Counted from the first letter of the stretch, positions 1 to 7,799 are shown. The stretch is DNA of 25,000 nt from Symbiodinium natans (GCA_905221605.1 CAJNDS010000447.1:507501-532500), one strand, 5' to 3'. Made by a program: numbers and translations. Notes: a model not told the origin generated them from the letters alone.

Positions 1-80
1 GTAAAATCCTGAGACTCTAAACCCGAAACCTTAAAACTTAAGCCCTAAACTCTCAACCCTTAAACCTCATCAATCAACGT
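1..80 (+). repeat. Degenerate CCCTAAA-type repeat at the left edge
   Basis: About ten imperfect units such as CCCGAAA, CCCTAAA and CCCTTAAA are visible. They look like decayed telomere-type repeat and carry no gene. Confidence 0.8.
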
Positions 81-115
81 TTAGCGACACTCTTGCGATT
101 CTTCTGTAGTTTTTT

Positions 116-235
116 TTTGTGGCCACGGCCTGAGAAGCTGTTGCGCTGCTGCCTGCCCAGTGCTCTGAATGTCAAAGCGATGCAACTCAAGCAAGCGAGG
201 GTAAAAGGCGGGAGCAATTATGACTCTCCTAAGGT
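116..235 (+). pseudogene. LSU (25-28S) rRNA fragment A, domain IV region
   Basis: From CTGCCCAGTGCTCTGAATGT (153-172) to GACTCTCCTAAGGT (222-235) the sequence follows the universally conserved eukaryotic LSU helix 68-71 region. It has scattered substitutions, for example AAAAGGCGGGAG where functional LSU has AAACGGCGGGAG. The part upstream of about 150 is a weaker match to the preceding LSU helix. The conserved continuation (AGCCAAATGCC) is missing after position 235. The family match comes from memory of eukaryotic rRNA. Substitutions at near-invariant sites and the truncation mark it as a non-functional copy. Confidence 0.88.
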
Positions 236-250
236 CGGGGTCGGGACGAC

Positions 251-322
251 TTGCGACGGCCTCAGCGAAAGCATTTGCCAAGGATGTTTTCATTGATCAA
301 GAATCAAGAACGAAAGTTAGGA
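251..322 (+). pseudogene. Chimeric junction: LSU tag fused to SSU (18S) rRNA copy 1
   Basis: Positions 251-266 carry TTGCGACGGCCTCAGC, which recurs at 488-503 inside LSU fragment C. It runs directly into SSU sequence GCGAAAGCATTTGCCAAGG (265-283) and then TTTTCATTGATCAAGAA. A 7-nt internal duplication (TCAAGAA) interrupts the otherwise invariant TCAAGAACGAAAGTTAG. This is the 18S region upstream of the conserved ACCGTCCTAGTCTT. It is a recombined pseudo-rRNA, not a rRNA gene. Confidence 0.88.
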
Positions 323-411
323 GCTACTGCGAAAGCATGTGCAAAGGGTGGTTCATTGATCAATAACGAAAGTTAGGGGGCTCCAAGATGATCAAATTCC
401 GTCCTAGTCTT
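323..411 (+). pseudogene. SSU (18S) rRNA fragment, copy 2
   Basis: CTACTGCGAAAGCATGTGC at 324-342 and CGAAAGTTAGGGGGCTC at 367-383 repeat the same 18S segment as copy 1. It extends further, to CCGTCCTAGTCTT ending at 411. It has substitutions at conserved positions (ATCAAATTCC for ATCAGATACC). It is a tandem, more diverged copy, fused directly to LSU fragment B. Confidence 0.88.
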
Positions 412-477
412 GCCCAGTGAATGTTAAAGTGATGAAGCGCGGGTAAACGGTGGGAGTAACTATGACTCTCTCAAGGT
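412..477 (+). pseudogene. LSU rRNA fragment B, domain IV region
   Basis: GCCCAGTGAATGTTAAAGTG leads into GAAGCGCGGGTAAACGGTGG and TAACTATGACTCTCTCAAGG. This is a second copy of the LSU segment seen in fragment A, with small internal deletions (CTCTG lost after CAGTG). It starts immediately after SSU copy 2 without a spacer, so the order is not that of any rRNA operon. Confidence 0.9.
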
Positions 478-484
478 GCTCTTG

Positions 485-569
485 CATTTGCGACGGCCTC
501 AGCAAGTGTTGCTGATTTCTGCCCAGTGCTTTGAATGTTTGGAGCACTATGACTCTCTTAAGGTCGGGG
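485..569 (+). pseudogene. LSU rRNA fragment C, domain IV region with internal deletion
   Basis: The sequence TTGCGACGGCCTCAGC, AAGTGTTGCTGATTTCTGCC and CAGTGCTTTGAATGTT aligns to the LSU region upstream of fragment A. It then jumps over the GCGCGGGTAAACGGC part straight to ACTATGACTCTCTTAAGGT. The deletion shows it cannot be functional LSU. Confidence 0.88.
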
Positions 570-712
570 GGGGGAGAATGATGGGCATGGAGAGGAGGAG
601 TTGGCGGCAGTGGGACTCCGCAGGGAGTGGGGGATGCGGGTGTGGGGGGAGTGGGGGAGTGGAGCAGTGGGAGTGGCAGAGTGGGGCAGTGCATGGGGAG
701 TGGGGGGAAGTT
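570..712 (+). repeat. G-rich expansion separating two LSU fragments
   Basis: Runs of G and units like GTGGGAGTGG and GGAGTGGGGG fill 143 bp between AAGGT (end of LSU C) and the start of LSU D. In a real LSU roughly 70 nt of conserved sequence would stand here. The + strand has many GGG runs and could form G-quadruplexes. Short ORFs here are composition artefacts. Confidence 0.75.
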
Positions 713-898
713 CTTACTATCCGGTGAAACCACAGCCAAGGGAACGGGCTTGGGAGAATCAGAGGGAAAAGAAGACCTTGTCGACCTGGACTCTTAGTCC
801 GCATTTGTGAAATGACCTTAGATTTGAGGCAGAAGTGGGAGCTCCGATGAGCGTGGAATGTCACTACTCTTACTGTCATGTGACTTATTCCGCGATAC
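713..898 (+). pseudogene. LSU rRNA fragment D, domain V region
   Basis: CTTACTATCCGGTGAAACCA is followed by CAGCCAAGGGAACGGGCTTG, AGAATCAG, AAAGAAGACC and, after about 30 nt, TGTGAAATGACCTTAGA. A later AAGTGGGAGCTCCG and TCACTACTCTTACTGT match the LSU peptidyl-transferase region upstream of the ACTTATTCC motif. This is the LSU segment that follows fragments A-C in a real gene. Changes at conserved sites indicate a pseudogene. After about 900 the rRNA similarity fades. Confidence 0.88.
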
Positions 899-1390
899 TG
901 AAACTTCCGTCAGGTGAGTTTTTGATTTAACGTTCCCGCTTGTGGCAGCTGATCTATGCGGAAGACAGAGTCGGATGGGGCCAAACCCTAACCCCTCAAC
1001 CCTAAACTCTTATCAATACTGTAAATAAACACGGTGAAGACTAGCACGGCTCTTACAGAGTCGAGCAGTTCACTGCACGCTGAAGCCTGTCACGTCAAGT
1101 GTGTTTAGGGACAGCGCCCCGCAAAATGCATAGACTTTTCGGAATCGTTCCAAAAACAGGATGCGTTTACGGCCCACAGAGCTGAGGTCCACCTGACCCA
1201 ACAGGGTTTAGGTGAGGGCCCTAGAAGTTTGTCGCATGTCCTTTCGTGTTGGTAAGGTGACGTCGTAAGCAACTAGCGCCCCCACTGTGCCCTGATGATC
1301 AAATAGCAAGCGCTCTGGCGCGAGGCAGGGGAAACATCTATGAATCTATGGTGTTTTGCCACGTTGAAACACGTTCTCAGGGCAACATGC
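899..1390. other. Unique sequence, no gene recognised
   Basis: About 490 bp, mostly non-repetitive, with one short CCCTAAA-like patch near 983-1010 and an isolated GGGTTTAGG at 1203-1211. I see no convincing exon, RNA gene or element here. Confidence 0.6.
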
Positions 1391-1598
1391 TCTGACCAAA
1401 TAGCTCGCGCCGGGTTATGGAGCCACGATTACGTTACCAGCACAGGTGTTTTTGGGCGGTTTGTGACACAGTCTCGTCGCACAAAAAGAGGGTGGTCACT
1501 TTTTGTGCGAAACGACCGTGTCAAAAGCCGCCTTATATAAAACCTGTGCTGGTAACGTAATCGTGGCTCCATAACCCGGCGCGAGCTCTTTCGTCGGA
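1391..1598. repeat. Foldback (MITE-like) element with perfect 46-bp inverted arms
   Basis: Arm 1402-1447 (AGCTCGCGCC...AGCACAGGT) is the exact reverse complement of 1542-1587. Inside it a second, imperfect inverted pair (about 28 of 34) lies at roughly 1455-1488 and 1499-1532, so nearly the whole 186 bp can fold into one long hairpin. Outside the perfect arms pairing continues at about 7 of 10 positions. No transposase and no clear target duplication are seen. A TATATAA lies near 1534. The perfect arms point to recent insertion or gene conversion. Confidence 0.85.
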
Positions 1599-1692
1599 GA
1601 TTCTAGGGGGATGGGTTATATGGGGGTGGCGCGCAGCCCCCAGAGCGGGGAAGTCCTGTAAAGCTTCCGGGTGACTGGACGTGACTTTTGAA

Positions 1693-1791
1693 ATGGAGGC
1701 AGAGGAAAGGGACACGGGCTGCAAGACCGACTCTTTGAAAACCAAGGAGGAGGCAAAAACCGGGGCGGGATGTGCTACATATAAACCCTAA
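1693..1791 (+). CDS. Candidate first coding exon or short ORF
   Basis: An ATG with a favourable context (GAAATGG) opens a 32-codon frame beginning MEAEERDTGCKTDSLK and rich in E, K and T. The frame runs into the CCCTAAA array and stops there. A possible donor GAT|GTGCTAC lies at 1772. The function is unknown. It could be the start of a spliced gene, but joining it to the next candidate at 2014 through that donor creates a stop, so the link is unproven. Confidence 0.25.
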   Translation: MEAEERDTGCKTDSLKTKEEAKTGAGCATYKP

Positions 1792-1979
1792 ACCCTAAAC
1801 CCTAAACCCTAAACCGTAAACCCTAAGCCCTAGACCCTAAACCCTAAACCCTAAGCCCTAAGCCCGAAGCCCTAAGCCCGAAGCCCTAAGCCCTAAGCCC
1901 TAAACCCTGAACCCTTAACCCTTCACCCTAAACCCCAAGCCCTTAACCCTTAACCCTTAACCCTAAACCCTAAACCCTT
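1781..1979 (+). repeat. Interstitial CCCTAAA array
   Basis: About 28 units, the first ones perfect, later ones CCCTAAG, CCCGAAG and CCCTTAA. It lies directly upstream of a strong splice-acceptor-like sequence at 2013. Confidence 0.95.
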
Positions 1980-2013
1980 AGGTTCACACTGAAGGCTTCC
2001 TCCTCTTTCATAG

Positions 2014-2057
2014 AGCCGCCGCCTTCCGGCTGAGCGTGCTCTCAGCCGGCGCCTCAG
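2014..2057 (+). CDS. Candidate internal exon with strong splice signals
   Basis: A textbook acceptor (CTTCCTCCTCTTTCATAG, ending at 2013) precedes 44 nt of GC-rich open sequence, which ends at the donor CCTCAG|GTTGAG (GT at 2058). Two frames are open (one Arg/Leu-rich, one Ala-rich), so the product cannot be stated. The intron upstream would end with the CCCTAAA array. Confidence 0.4.
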
Positions 2058-2576
2058 GTTGAGCCGCCGCCGAACCGTCCGCTTGCGGACCCCGGTTTCC
2101 TAGGGGGGGTGCCCATTTGAGGCAAAAAAGGGGTCCGAAAAATGGCTTTGGGTGTGGGGGATTTGGAGGGGGGTGCCTGTTCTGACAACCTATACACCTC
2201 CGGCCCGAGGCCTCGGCGGATTTGTCCCTACATAACCTTAATTTTAACCGCCTCGGCCTCAGCTTCTGGAACAAGGCAACCCAAACCAGGTGGGGAGGAT
2301 AAGGGCCCGGATGAAAAAGGGGGACAAGGCCTCCAGGCTCTGAGGCCGTCAGGGCTGAGTTTTTGGGGCTCGAAAGAGGCAGGACTATTATCGCGTCGGC
2401 TAGGGGGGGGGGGGTACCCATTTCAGGCCAAATTTTTGCAAAATAAAGGGGGTGCAAACCTGGTCCCTGGGCTGTGGGGAGGGTGCTTTGTGCTACCAAG
2501 ACACTTAGGACTCGGCAAATTCTGGGGGGAAACTTAGGGGGGAGCAGGTGGAACCTTGGCAAGCAGGCTTCTCGAA
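2058..2576. other. Unique GC-rich stretch between two telomere-like arrays
   Basis: It contains two diverged copies of a G-run motif (CTAGGGGGGGTGCCCATTT near 2099, similar near 2400) about 300 bp apart. A possible 27-nt micro-exon lies at 2263-2289 (acceptor GGCCTCAG, donor CAG|GTGGGG). ORFs on both strands span it (about 130 and 184 codons) but are Pro/Gly-rich and look like compositional artefacts. Confidence 0.4.
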
Positions 2577-2602
2577 TTTAGGGTTTAGGGTTTAGGGTTT
2601 AG
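2577..2602 (+). repeat. Short TTTAGGG array
   Basis: Nearly four perfect TTTAGGG units. The last TTTAG abuts an open frame and could itself supply a splice acceptor AG. Confidence 0.95.
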
Positions 2603-2662
2603 CGGGCGCTCCGGCAGGAAGAGTCCGACCTCCTGTCCACCGACTCCGAGAAGGCCCTCTAG
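2603..2662 (+). CDS. Candidate terminal exon, acidic peptide
   Basis: After TTTAG at 2602 the frame reads RALRQEESDLLSTDSEKAL and ends at TAG (2660-2662). The composition is protein-like and unlike the other two frames. About 1.3 kb without clear exons follows, which would fit a gene end. The family is unknown and the acceptor is weak. Confidence 0.3.
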   Translation, partial: RALRQEESDLLSTDSEKAL

Positions 2663-3230
2663 AGAGGATGTGTGTGTGTGTAGGGTGCAAGGGCCGTACG
2701 TGAAAATGCCAGGAACAAGAGTCGCTGGCAGAACTGCTCGGGACCACCGAGGAGGACGCCGCCCACGAGTGTCTCAACCTCGAAAAGACAACTCGTGCAC
2801 AGGCAGGGGGCAAGGACGACCCTCGAGAGTCACAGGCAACATGCGCAGCAATCGTGCCGTGTCACCGAGGACAGGGGGGCGGCTCCGCCAGTGGCCTGCG
2901 GCCGGAGGACAGGCACGCGCAGACGTCAAGTCAAGGGCAACGTAAGCAAGAGGAGGCACGCAACAGACCTGTCTGAAGCAGGGCATGAAAGCCACCTGGC
3001 AGCGTGCGCCTGAGGGATTCCAGCATGTCTGCTTGCCGTCGCATTGGTGATGTATTTAAGAGAGAACAGTCCTGTGTGTGCATTTGTCCGTCTGCGTGTG
3101 CGCATGCTGGTGGGTGAGCTCGGCGTGTGAGTGGGAGTGTCCGGAGCCAGGCCTGCGCTCCGGCCGCTTCGAGCAAGCCCATGGCAGAGCGCTACGACGG
3201 GCGACACAAAAAAAGCGCTCGGAGAGAGAG
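2663..3230. other. Unique GC-rich sequence with a TG microsatellite
   Basis: A short (TG) run lies at about 2669-2681. ORFs overlap on both strands (for example 2670-2945 and 2774-2995) and are Arg/Pro/Ala-rich without recognisable motifs. I do not support any of them as a gene. Confidence 0.5.
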
Positions 3231-3868
3231 CTGAGCGCGTCCTTGCGGAAGTAGGAGTGTTGTGCTGTAAAGGCATGGCCAAGGATGCCTTTTGCTGAGG
3301 CCCTCTGCCGTGTTGTTGCATTGGACAAGGCAAACAGCAGAAAGCGAAGCAGACGCCCCTTTTTTTTCAGTGCGAGGGAAACCTACGCCGGGGTCCCAAG
3401 TCCCGGGGCCTTGCCTCGAGCAAGGTAGCGGCGAAATAGAGGGAGAGCTGAGCACGTCCTTGCGGAAGTAGGAGTGTTGTGCTGTAAAGGCATGGCCAAG
3501 GATGCCTGTTGCTGAGGCCCTCTGCCGTGTTGTTGCATTGGACAAGGCAAACAGCAGAAAGCGAAGCAGACGCCCCTTTTTTTTCAGTGCGAGGGAAACC
3601 TACGCCCGGGGTCCCAAGTCCCGGGGCCTTGCCTCGAGCAAGGTAGCGGCGAAATAGAGGGAGGCGAGCACGTCCTTGCGGAAGTAGGAGTGTTGTGCTG
3701 TAAAAGCATGGCCAAGGGTGCCTTTTGCTGAGGCCCTCTGCCGTGTTGTTGCATTGGACAAGGCAAACAGCAGAAAGCGAAGCAGACGCCCCTTTTTTTT
3801 CAGTGCGAGGGAAACCTACGCCCGGGGTCCCAAGTCCCGGGCCTTGCCTCGAGCAAGGTAACGGCGAG
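3231..3868 (+). repeat. Three tandem copies of a 217-bp unit
   Basis: Copies start at about 3234, 3451 and 3667 (period 217, then 216) and are nearly identical. Differences include CTACGCCGGGG against CTACGCCCGGGG and GATGCC against GGTGCC. Each copy holds a T8 run and the hairpin CCTTGC-CTCGA-GCAAGG. The third copy ends near 3868. The period is not a multiple of three, so the ORFs crossing the copies are not conserved protein and this is satellite-like DNA. Confidence 0.9.
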
Positions 3869-4056
3869 GGGCTCGCAACTGACTTTTAGAGGCCAGGGGA
3901 GGGACTAGGAGGGTTTAATGCTCCCTGCTCACTGGGAGGGTTTAAGGGCCGCAGAAGGGTGTCTGGTCAGAGGGTTAAAGGGCCCCGAAAGGCCACGAGA
4001 GCACAAGAACAAAAGGGGGGGTGGGGGGCCAGGAACAGGGTGCGGGGAAGCGGGTC
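3869..4056. other. Unique GC-rich linker
   Basis: A stretch with a duplicated GGGAGGGTTTAA-like motif (about 3908-3945) and G runs near 4015-4030. Nothing recognisable as a gene. Confidence 0.5.
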
Positions 4057-4138
4057 GTTTTAGGGTCTGGGGTTTGGGGTTTAGGGTTTGGGCTTTGGGT
4101 TTAGGGTTTAGGTTTGGGGTTTGGGGCGGTCTAGGGTG
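4057..4138 (+). repeat. Degenerate TTTAGGG/TTTGGGG array
   Basis: About eleven units mixing TTTAGGG, TTTGGGG and GCTTTGGG. The ORF through it is an artefact (repeated GFRVWGLG). Confidence 0.9.
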
Positions 4139-4140
4139 TG

Positions 4141-4170
4141 GCAAATCGCAGATTGTGTTGCGCGATTTGC
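4141..4170. other. Perfect 9-bp stem hairpin
   Basis: GCAAATCGC (4141-4149) pairs exactly with GCGATTTGC (4162-4170) across a 12-nt loop, just downstream of a TTTAGGG-type array. It has no terminator-like T run and its function is unknown. Confidence 0.7.
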
Positions 4171-4274
4171 TGGTAGGCTTGGCTGCTGCGGTTTTCGGCA
4201 TATAGACCAGTGAGAGTGCCCCTCCCCCCCTTGTATGAAGATTGCAGGGCTTTGAACATAATCCGCGCAACTCA

Positions 4275-4487
4275 AGCCCTAAACCCCAGACCGCAAACCT
4301 TAAGCACCAAGCCCTAAACCCGAAACCCCAATCGAATCCGCAGCCGCAGCGTCGAAATATTCGAGCCTGGTTCAGAGTTCGCGGGGCGATGCCCAAAACC
4401 CTGAACCCTGAACCCTGAACCCTGAACCCTGAACCCTGAACCCTAAACCCTAAACCCTAAACCCTAAACCCTAAACCCTAAACCCGA
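4275..4487 (+). repeat. CCCTAAA-type arrays, the second with CCCTGAA then CCCTAAA blocks
   Basis: 4275-4335 is degenerate. 4397-4487 is clean: about six CCCTGAA units followed by about seven CCCTAAA units, so variants are arranged in blocks. Confidence 0.93.
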
Positions 4488-4489
4488 AG

Positions 4490-4574
4490 AACCCTTCAAG
4501 GAAAAGGAGCTGGGATCTGCGCCCTCCTCGCGCCGGGGAGGCGCAGGCTTGACTTTCAGGGAACTTGTTGTGCA
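4490..4574 (+). CDS. Candidate internal exon between opposed telomere-like arrays
   Basis: The C-rich array ends in CCCGAAG (AG at 4488-4489). The block's frame PFKEKELGSAPSSRRGGAG... is open throughout, and it ends at TGTGCA|GTTTAGGG, where the donor GT is the first GT of the next array. A second frame has a stop near the middle. The product is unknown. It is the first clear case of the CCCTAAA-exon-TTTAGGG arrangement. Confidence 0.42.
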
Positions 4575-4860
4575 GTTTAGGGTTTCGGGTTTGGGGTTTA
4601 GGGTTAGGGGTTTGGGGTTTAGGGTTTAGGGTTTGGGGTTTATTATTATTGTTTCGGGTTTAGGGTTTGGGTTCTAGCGTTTACTGTTAAGGGTTTGGGG
4701 CTTAGGGTTTAGGGTTTAGGGCTTGAGGATTGGGGTTTGGGGTTTAGGGTTTCGGGTTTGGGGTTTAGGGTTTTGGGGTTCAGGGCTTAGGGTTTGGGGT
4801 TCAGGGTTTGGGGTTTAGGATTTGGAGCTTGGGTCAAGGGGGCCCTCGTTTAGGGTTGTA
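4575..4860 (+). repeat. TTTAGGG/TTTGGGG array
   Basis: About 40 mixed units with TTTCGGG and TTCAGGG variants and one TTATTATTATT interruption near 4640. It begins GTTTAGGG directly after the exon candidate. Confidence 0.95.
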
Positions 4861-5215
4861 GGGAGTGCCTTATTTGGGTTTTTTTCGGCAGGTTTGTGCT
4901 ACTATTTGCCTAAGAACCCCCAAAAAGACAATCCCTAATTATACTGCCCGTTCAAACAAGTTCTGTTTTTTGTTGTTTCATTTTTTTTTTTTTGGGGGGG
5001 GGGGGCGTCATAAGCAAACCCGTACTGCCCTTATACAAGGAAGAATGTGTTTCTATTTTGTTCTTGGTAGTTTTTTGCGGGGGGGTCTTAAGCAACTTGT
5101 AGTTGAAGGGAGTGGTTCAGGCTGTTGGGTTGGTGGCTTTGGGGTTTTTCGGGGGTTGGAGGTGTAGCGCTTCAAGTGCTACTGGCTTAGGGCTTTACGC
5201 TTTTTTGGGAGTTTT
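4861..5215. other. T- and G-run-rich unique block with repeated motif
   Basis: It contains about 14 T followed by about 12 G near 4980-5006. A motif like TTGCCTAAGAACCCCC (4907) recurs inverted near 5008 and 5085 and again in forward orientation near 6330. The 100-codon ORF through it is dominated by homopolymer residues and I do not support it as a gene. Confidence 0.5.
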
Positions 5216-5390
5216 TTTTTTGCTTTTGGGCTTTAGGGTTTGGGGCTAGGGCTTATTTTAATGTATGGTAGGGTTTGGGCTGTAGCTTTTAAGGTCTGGG
5301 GTTTGCAGAAGGAGTAGGATTGAGAGCTCGTCAAGGGGCTCAGCATGCAGGCTTTTGCTAGGTTGTGCTTAGGGCCTGGAGGGGGTGGTA
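5216..5390. repeat. Highly decayed TTTAGGG-like sequence
   Basis: Scattered GGGTTTGGGGC and GGGCTTTAGGGTTTGGGG pieces within otherwise unique sequence. No gene is seen. Confidence 0.5.
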
Positions 5391-5393
5391 AGG

Positions 5394-5812
5394 CCCGAAA
5401 CCCTAAACTCTACACCCTAAACATCATAGTCCTTGAACAAGATTTCCCCCTCCCCCCCCGCCCTCCAAACCCTGAGGCATCATCCCCCCCCCCCCCCCCC
5501 CCCCCCCGCACCACCCATTCCCGACCTTGCAGTGCAGGCACACAACGCCTAAACCCTAAACCCAAGGCCCCAAACCCAACAACCCAAAGACTCAAGCCCT
5601 AATTGAAAACCCTACGCAAAACCCTTCATCCCTCAAGCCCTAAAACCCCTAAACCCAAGCTCTAAACCCAAAACCCTAAACCACCCCCACCCCACTCCAA
5701 CCACGGGCATCACGCGGGGTGGGGGGATCTCTCCAAAGTGAAGCAACCTTGCACCTCAAACCGGACCTAGACCCCAAACCCGAAAACCCTAAACCCTCGA
5801 CCCAAAAAACTC

Positions 5813-5886
<74 letters not shown>

Positions 5887-6150
5887 ACCCAAAAAACCCC
5901 TAAGCCCCATAGAATCCCTCAGCCCTTGAAAGCCCATAGCCCTCAACCCTAGACCGGAAAAACGTAAAGCCCTAAACCCTAAACCCTATACACCCGAGAC
6001 CCTAAACCCCAAACCCGAAACCCTAAACCCCAAACCCTAAACCCCAAACCCGACACCCTAAACCCTAAACCCCAAACCCGAAACCCTAAACCCTAAACCC
6101 GACACCCTAAACCCTAAACCCCAAACCCGAAACCCTAAACCCTAAACCGC
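5394..6150 (+). repeat. Long degenerate CCCTAAA region with a CCCTCAA block and C homopolymer
   Basis: Subregions: C-rich units 5394-5430; a run of more than 20 C near 5486-5507; mixed units 5545-5690; about eleven clean CCCTCAA units at 5813-5890; and CCCTAAACCCCAAACCCGAAA mixed units 5965-6150. Similar CCCAAAAAAC sequence flanks the CCCTCAA block on both sides. ORFs here (NPQPSTLNPQ repeats) are artefacts. Confidence 0.93.
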
Positions 6151-6152
6151 AG

Positions 6153-6215
6153 CCCCAGGCAGCCGGGATGCTGTCAGCGCCGGCAGCCGACCAAGGAGCT
6201 GCCACGTCCTATAGG
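6153..6215 (+). CDS. Candidate 63-nt exon between opposed arrays
   Basis: The array ends AAACCGCAG (AG at 6151-6152). The next 63 nt are open in phase 0 (PQAAGMLSAPAADQGAATSY + R) and end at TATAGG|GTTTAGG, the donor being the first repeat GT. The 21 codons are Ala/Pro-rich and of unknown function. Another frame stops at the donor. Confidence 0.42.
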
Positions 6216-6266
6216 GTTTAGGGTTTAGGGTTTGTGGGTTGGGGTTTAGGGTTTAGGGTTTAGACC
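6216..6266 (+). repeat. Short TTTAGGG array
   Basis: Seven units with one TTTGTGGG variant, starting at the donor of the preceding exon candidate. Confidence 0.95.
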
Positions 6267-7380
6267 ACATGCATTGGATGAACATCTCATCTGGCACCAC
6301 TGCATCTTCATGAGTCAACTACTATTCGCTTAAGAACCCTGAAACAAATTTAGGATAATAATCCCTCTTAGGAGTTTTGCTCGTGTGGCGTTTGCAGCTG
6401 GGGCTCAGGTTGCTTAGGGCCTCGGCAACCAACACAACAGATAGTCTGGCTGGTTCTTAGTATAGGGAATGAGGGAATGAGGGCCCTTTACCCTTTAAGG
6501 GATTATATAGGGCCCTCATTCCCCAACTCCCTACTAAGGACCAGGAGGTAGTAGTCAAGTGGCCACGAAGCGAAGCCACGAGCGAGATGTTCGTGATCAG
6601 GGCCGTCAGCCCTACGCTGCCACCGCGGCGCTTGTCGGACAAACAGGGGTACCCCAAATGACCCTTATAATGCCATGAAAAATAAATTTTATGGGGCCTT
6701 CAAACCTGCCCCAGTAAAGAGATCATTCGGAGTCTTTGTTCCACATCTGCATGAATGGCAGCTCTGCTTTCAGGGTTTTGATGGGTATGGGTATAAGTAC
6801 CTGATTGAAAGGTTCCGCCAGGGGTCACCTTACATTCCACTACATTCCCTGTCCACTACATTCCGCATGTGTGACTACCCACATAGCTTCGCGTGGGGTG
6901 ATGCACAGGTGGCATGTGCAGCCTGGCATGCACCGTGCTAGAGGGGCCATAGGAAACCCCACATGACGAAGGATTGTAGTAGAGGGCATCCTGCGTCGTG
7001 TTGTGGAAGTGGGTGCTCGAGGAGTTTGTGATACTTGGTAGCCCACTGGTATCCTTTTGCCCTTGTTCTTGGTTCTAGGTTCCGCGTATAAAGTAGCCAA
7101 CCCCAAACAGGGTACCCGTATCATGATATGGTTACTGAGCTACCAGGGATACGCAGCTGGTCGAATGGCTGATCTCAGCTGGGTTGACACTATGCGCAAG
7201 CTGCGAACTGCTGTGTTTGTGTGTCCAGGGCTTTCAGGTACCACAACCCACAAAAACCCCAATCAACCCTAACCCCCTGCACCCTCGACCTTAGCGCTTT
7301 ACATAGTGCCTGCGGAGCTCACGAAAGGCTTCAGGTGAAATCGTTTGGGGGCTTCAAGGGCACATAACCCTGCCCCCCCC
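6267..7380. other. 1.1-kb unique block without clear gene
   Basis: Telomere-like repeat is almost absent. Two overlapping ORFs (+ 6675-6941, beginning MKNKFYGAFKPAPVKRSFGV; - 6840-7124) have protein-like composition, but only one at most can be real and neither matches a family I know. The block holds a foldback element (6451-6543), small stem-loops at 6558-6640 with CGAAGCGAAG loops, a 15-bp direct repeat CACTACATTCC near 6838-6865, and a C run at about 7373-7391. Confidence 0.45.
6451..6543. repeat. 93-bp foldback element
   Basis: TGGTTCTTAGTATAGGGAA... (6451-6487) and its near reverse complement ending ...CTACTAAGGACCA (6509-6543) pair over about 35 bp with a few mismatches and a 2-nt bulge. 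The loop is AT-rich (CTTTAAGGGATTATATAG). It looks like a short non-autonomous element with terminal inverted repeats, and no coding sequence is present. Confidence 0.75.
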
Positions 7381-7392
7381 CCCCCCCCCCCA

Positions 7393-7687
7393 CACCCTAA
7401 CCCTAAACCCTAAACCCTAAACCCCTAACCCTAAACCCTAACCCTAAACCCTAAACCCTAAACCCTAAACCCTAAACCCCCCTAACCCTACCCTAAACCC
7501 TAAACCCTAAACCCTAAACCCTAAACCCTAAACCCTAAACCCTAAACCCTAAACCCTAACCTAAAAACCCTAAACCCTAAACCCTAAACCCTAAACCCTA
7601 AACCCTAAACCCTAAACCCTAAACCCTAAACCCTAAACCCTAAACCCTAAACCCTAAACCCTAAACCCTAAACCCTAAACCCTAAAC
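7393..7687 (+). repeat. Long, clean CCCTAAA array
   Basis: About 42 units, nearly all perfect in the second half. It is preceded by a C homopolymer. Confidence 0.98.
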
Positions 7688-7715
7688 CATATCGTAAGAA
7701 CAATCTGTGCACCAG

Positions 7716-7799
7716 GAGCCTCAGTCGACCGAGGAGCCTCAGCCACTCGGCCGCATTGGGATCCCTGATAAGTCCTTCAAGCAAAAGAGGGGATTTAGG
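7716..7799 (+). CDS. Candidate 84-nt exon
   Basis: An acceptor-like ATCTGTGCACCAG ends at 7715. The phase-0 frame reads EPQSTEEPQPLGRIG, then IPDKSFKQKRGFR, 28 codons, and reaches GATTTAGG|GTTTAGGG with the donor GT at 7800. The composition is clearly protein-like. A 12-bp imperfect duplication (GAGGAGCCTCAG) lies at the start. The function is unknown. It stands between a clean CCCTAAA array and a long TTTAGGG/TTTGGGG array. Confidence 0.45.

Noticed and set aside
81-879. Short ORFs at the left end on both strands
   Set aside because: They overlap recognisable rRNA fragments and a G-rich tract.
2008-2562. 184-codon minus-strand ORF as a gene
   Set aside because: Pro/Leu-rich composition with an overlapping open + frame and no motif. 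A strong + strand splice acceptor at 2013 lies inside it.
3231-3868. CRISPR array or protein repeat
   Set aside because: Units are 217 bp and contiguous without spacers, and the period is not a multiple of three.
6675-6941. 88-codon + ORF as a named gene
   Set aside because: Protein-like but without a recognised domain, splice context or start signal. Described only within the unique block.
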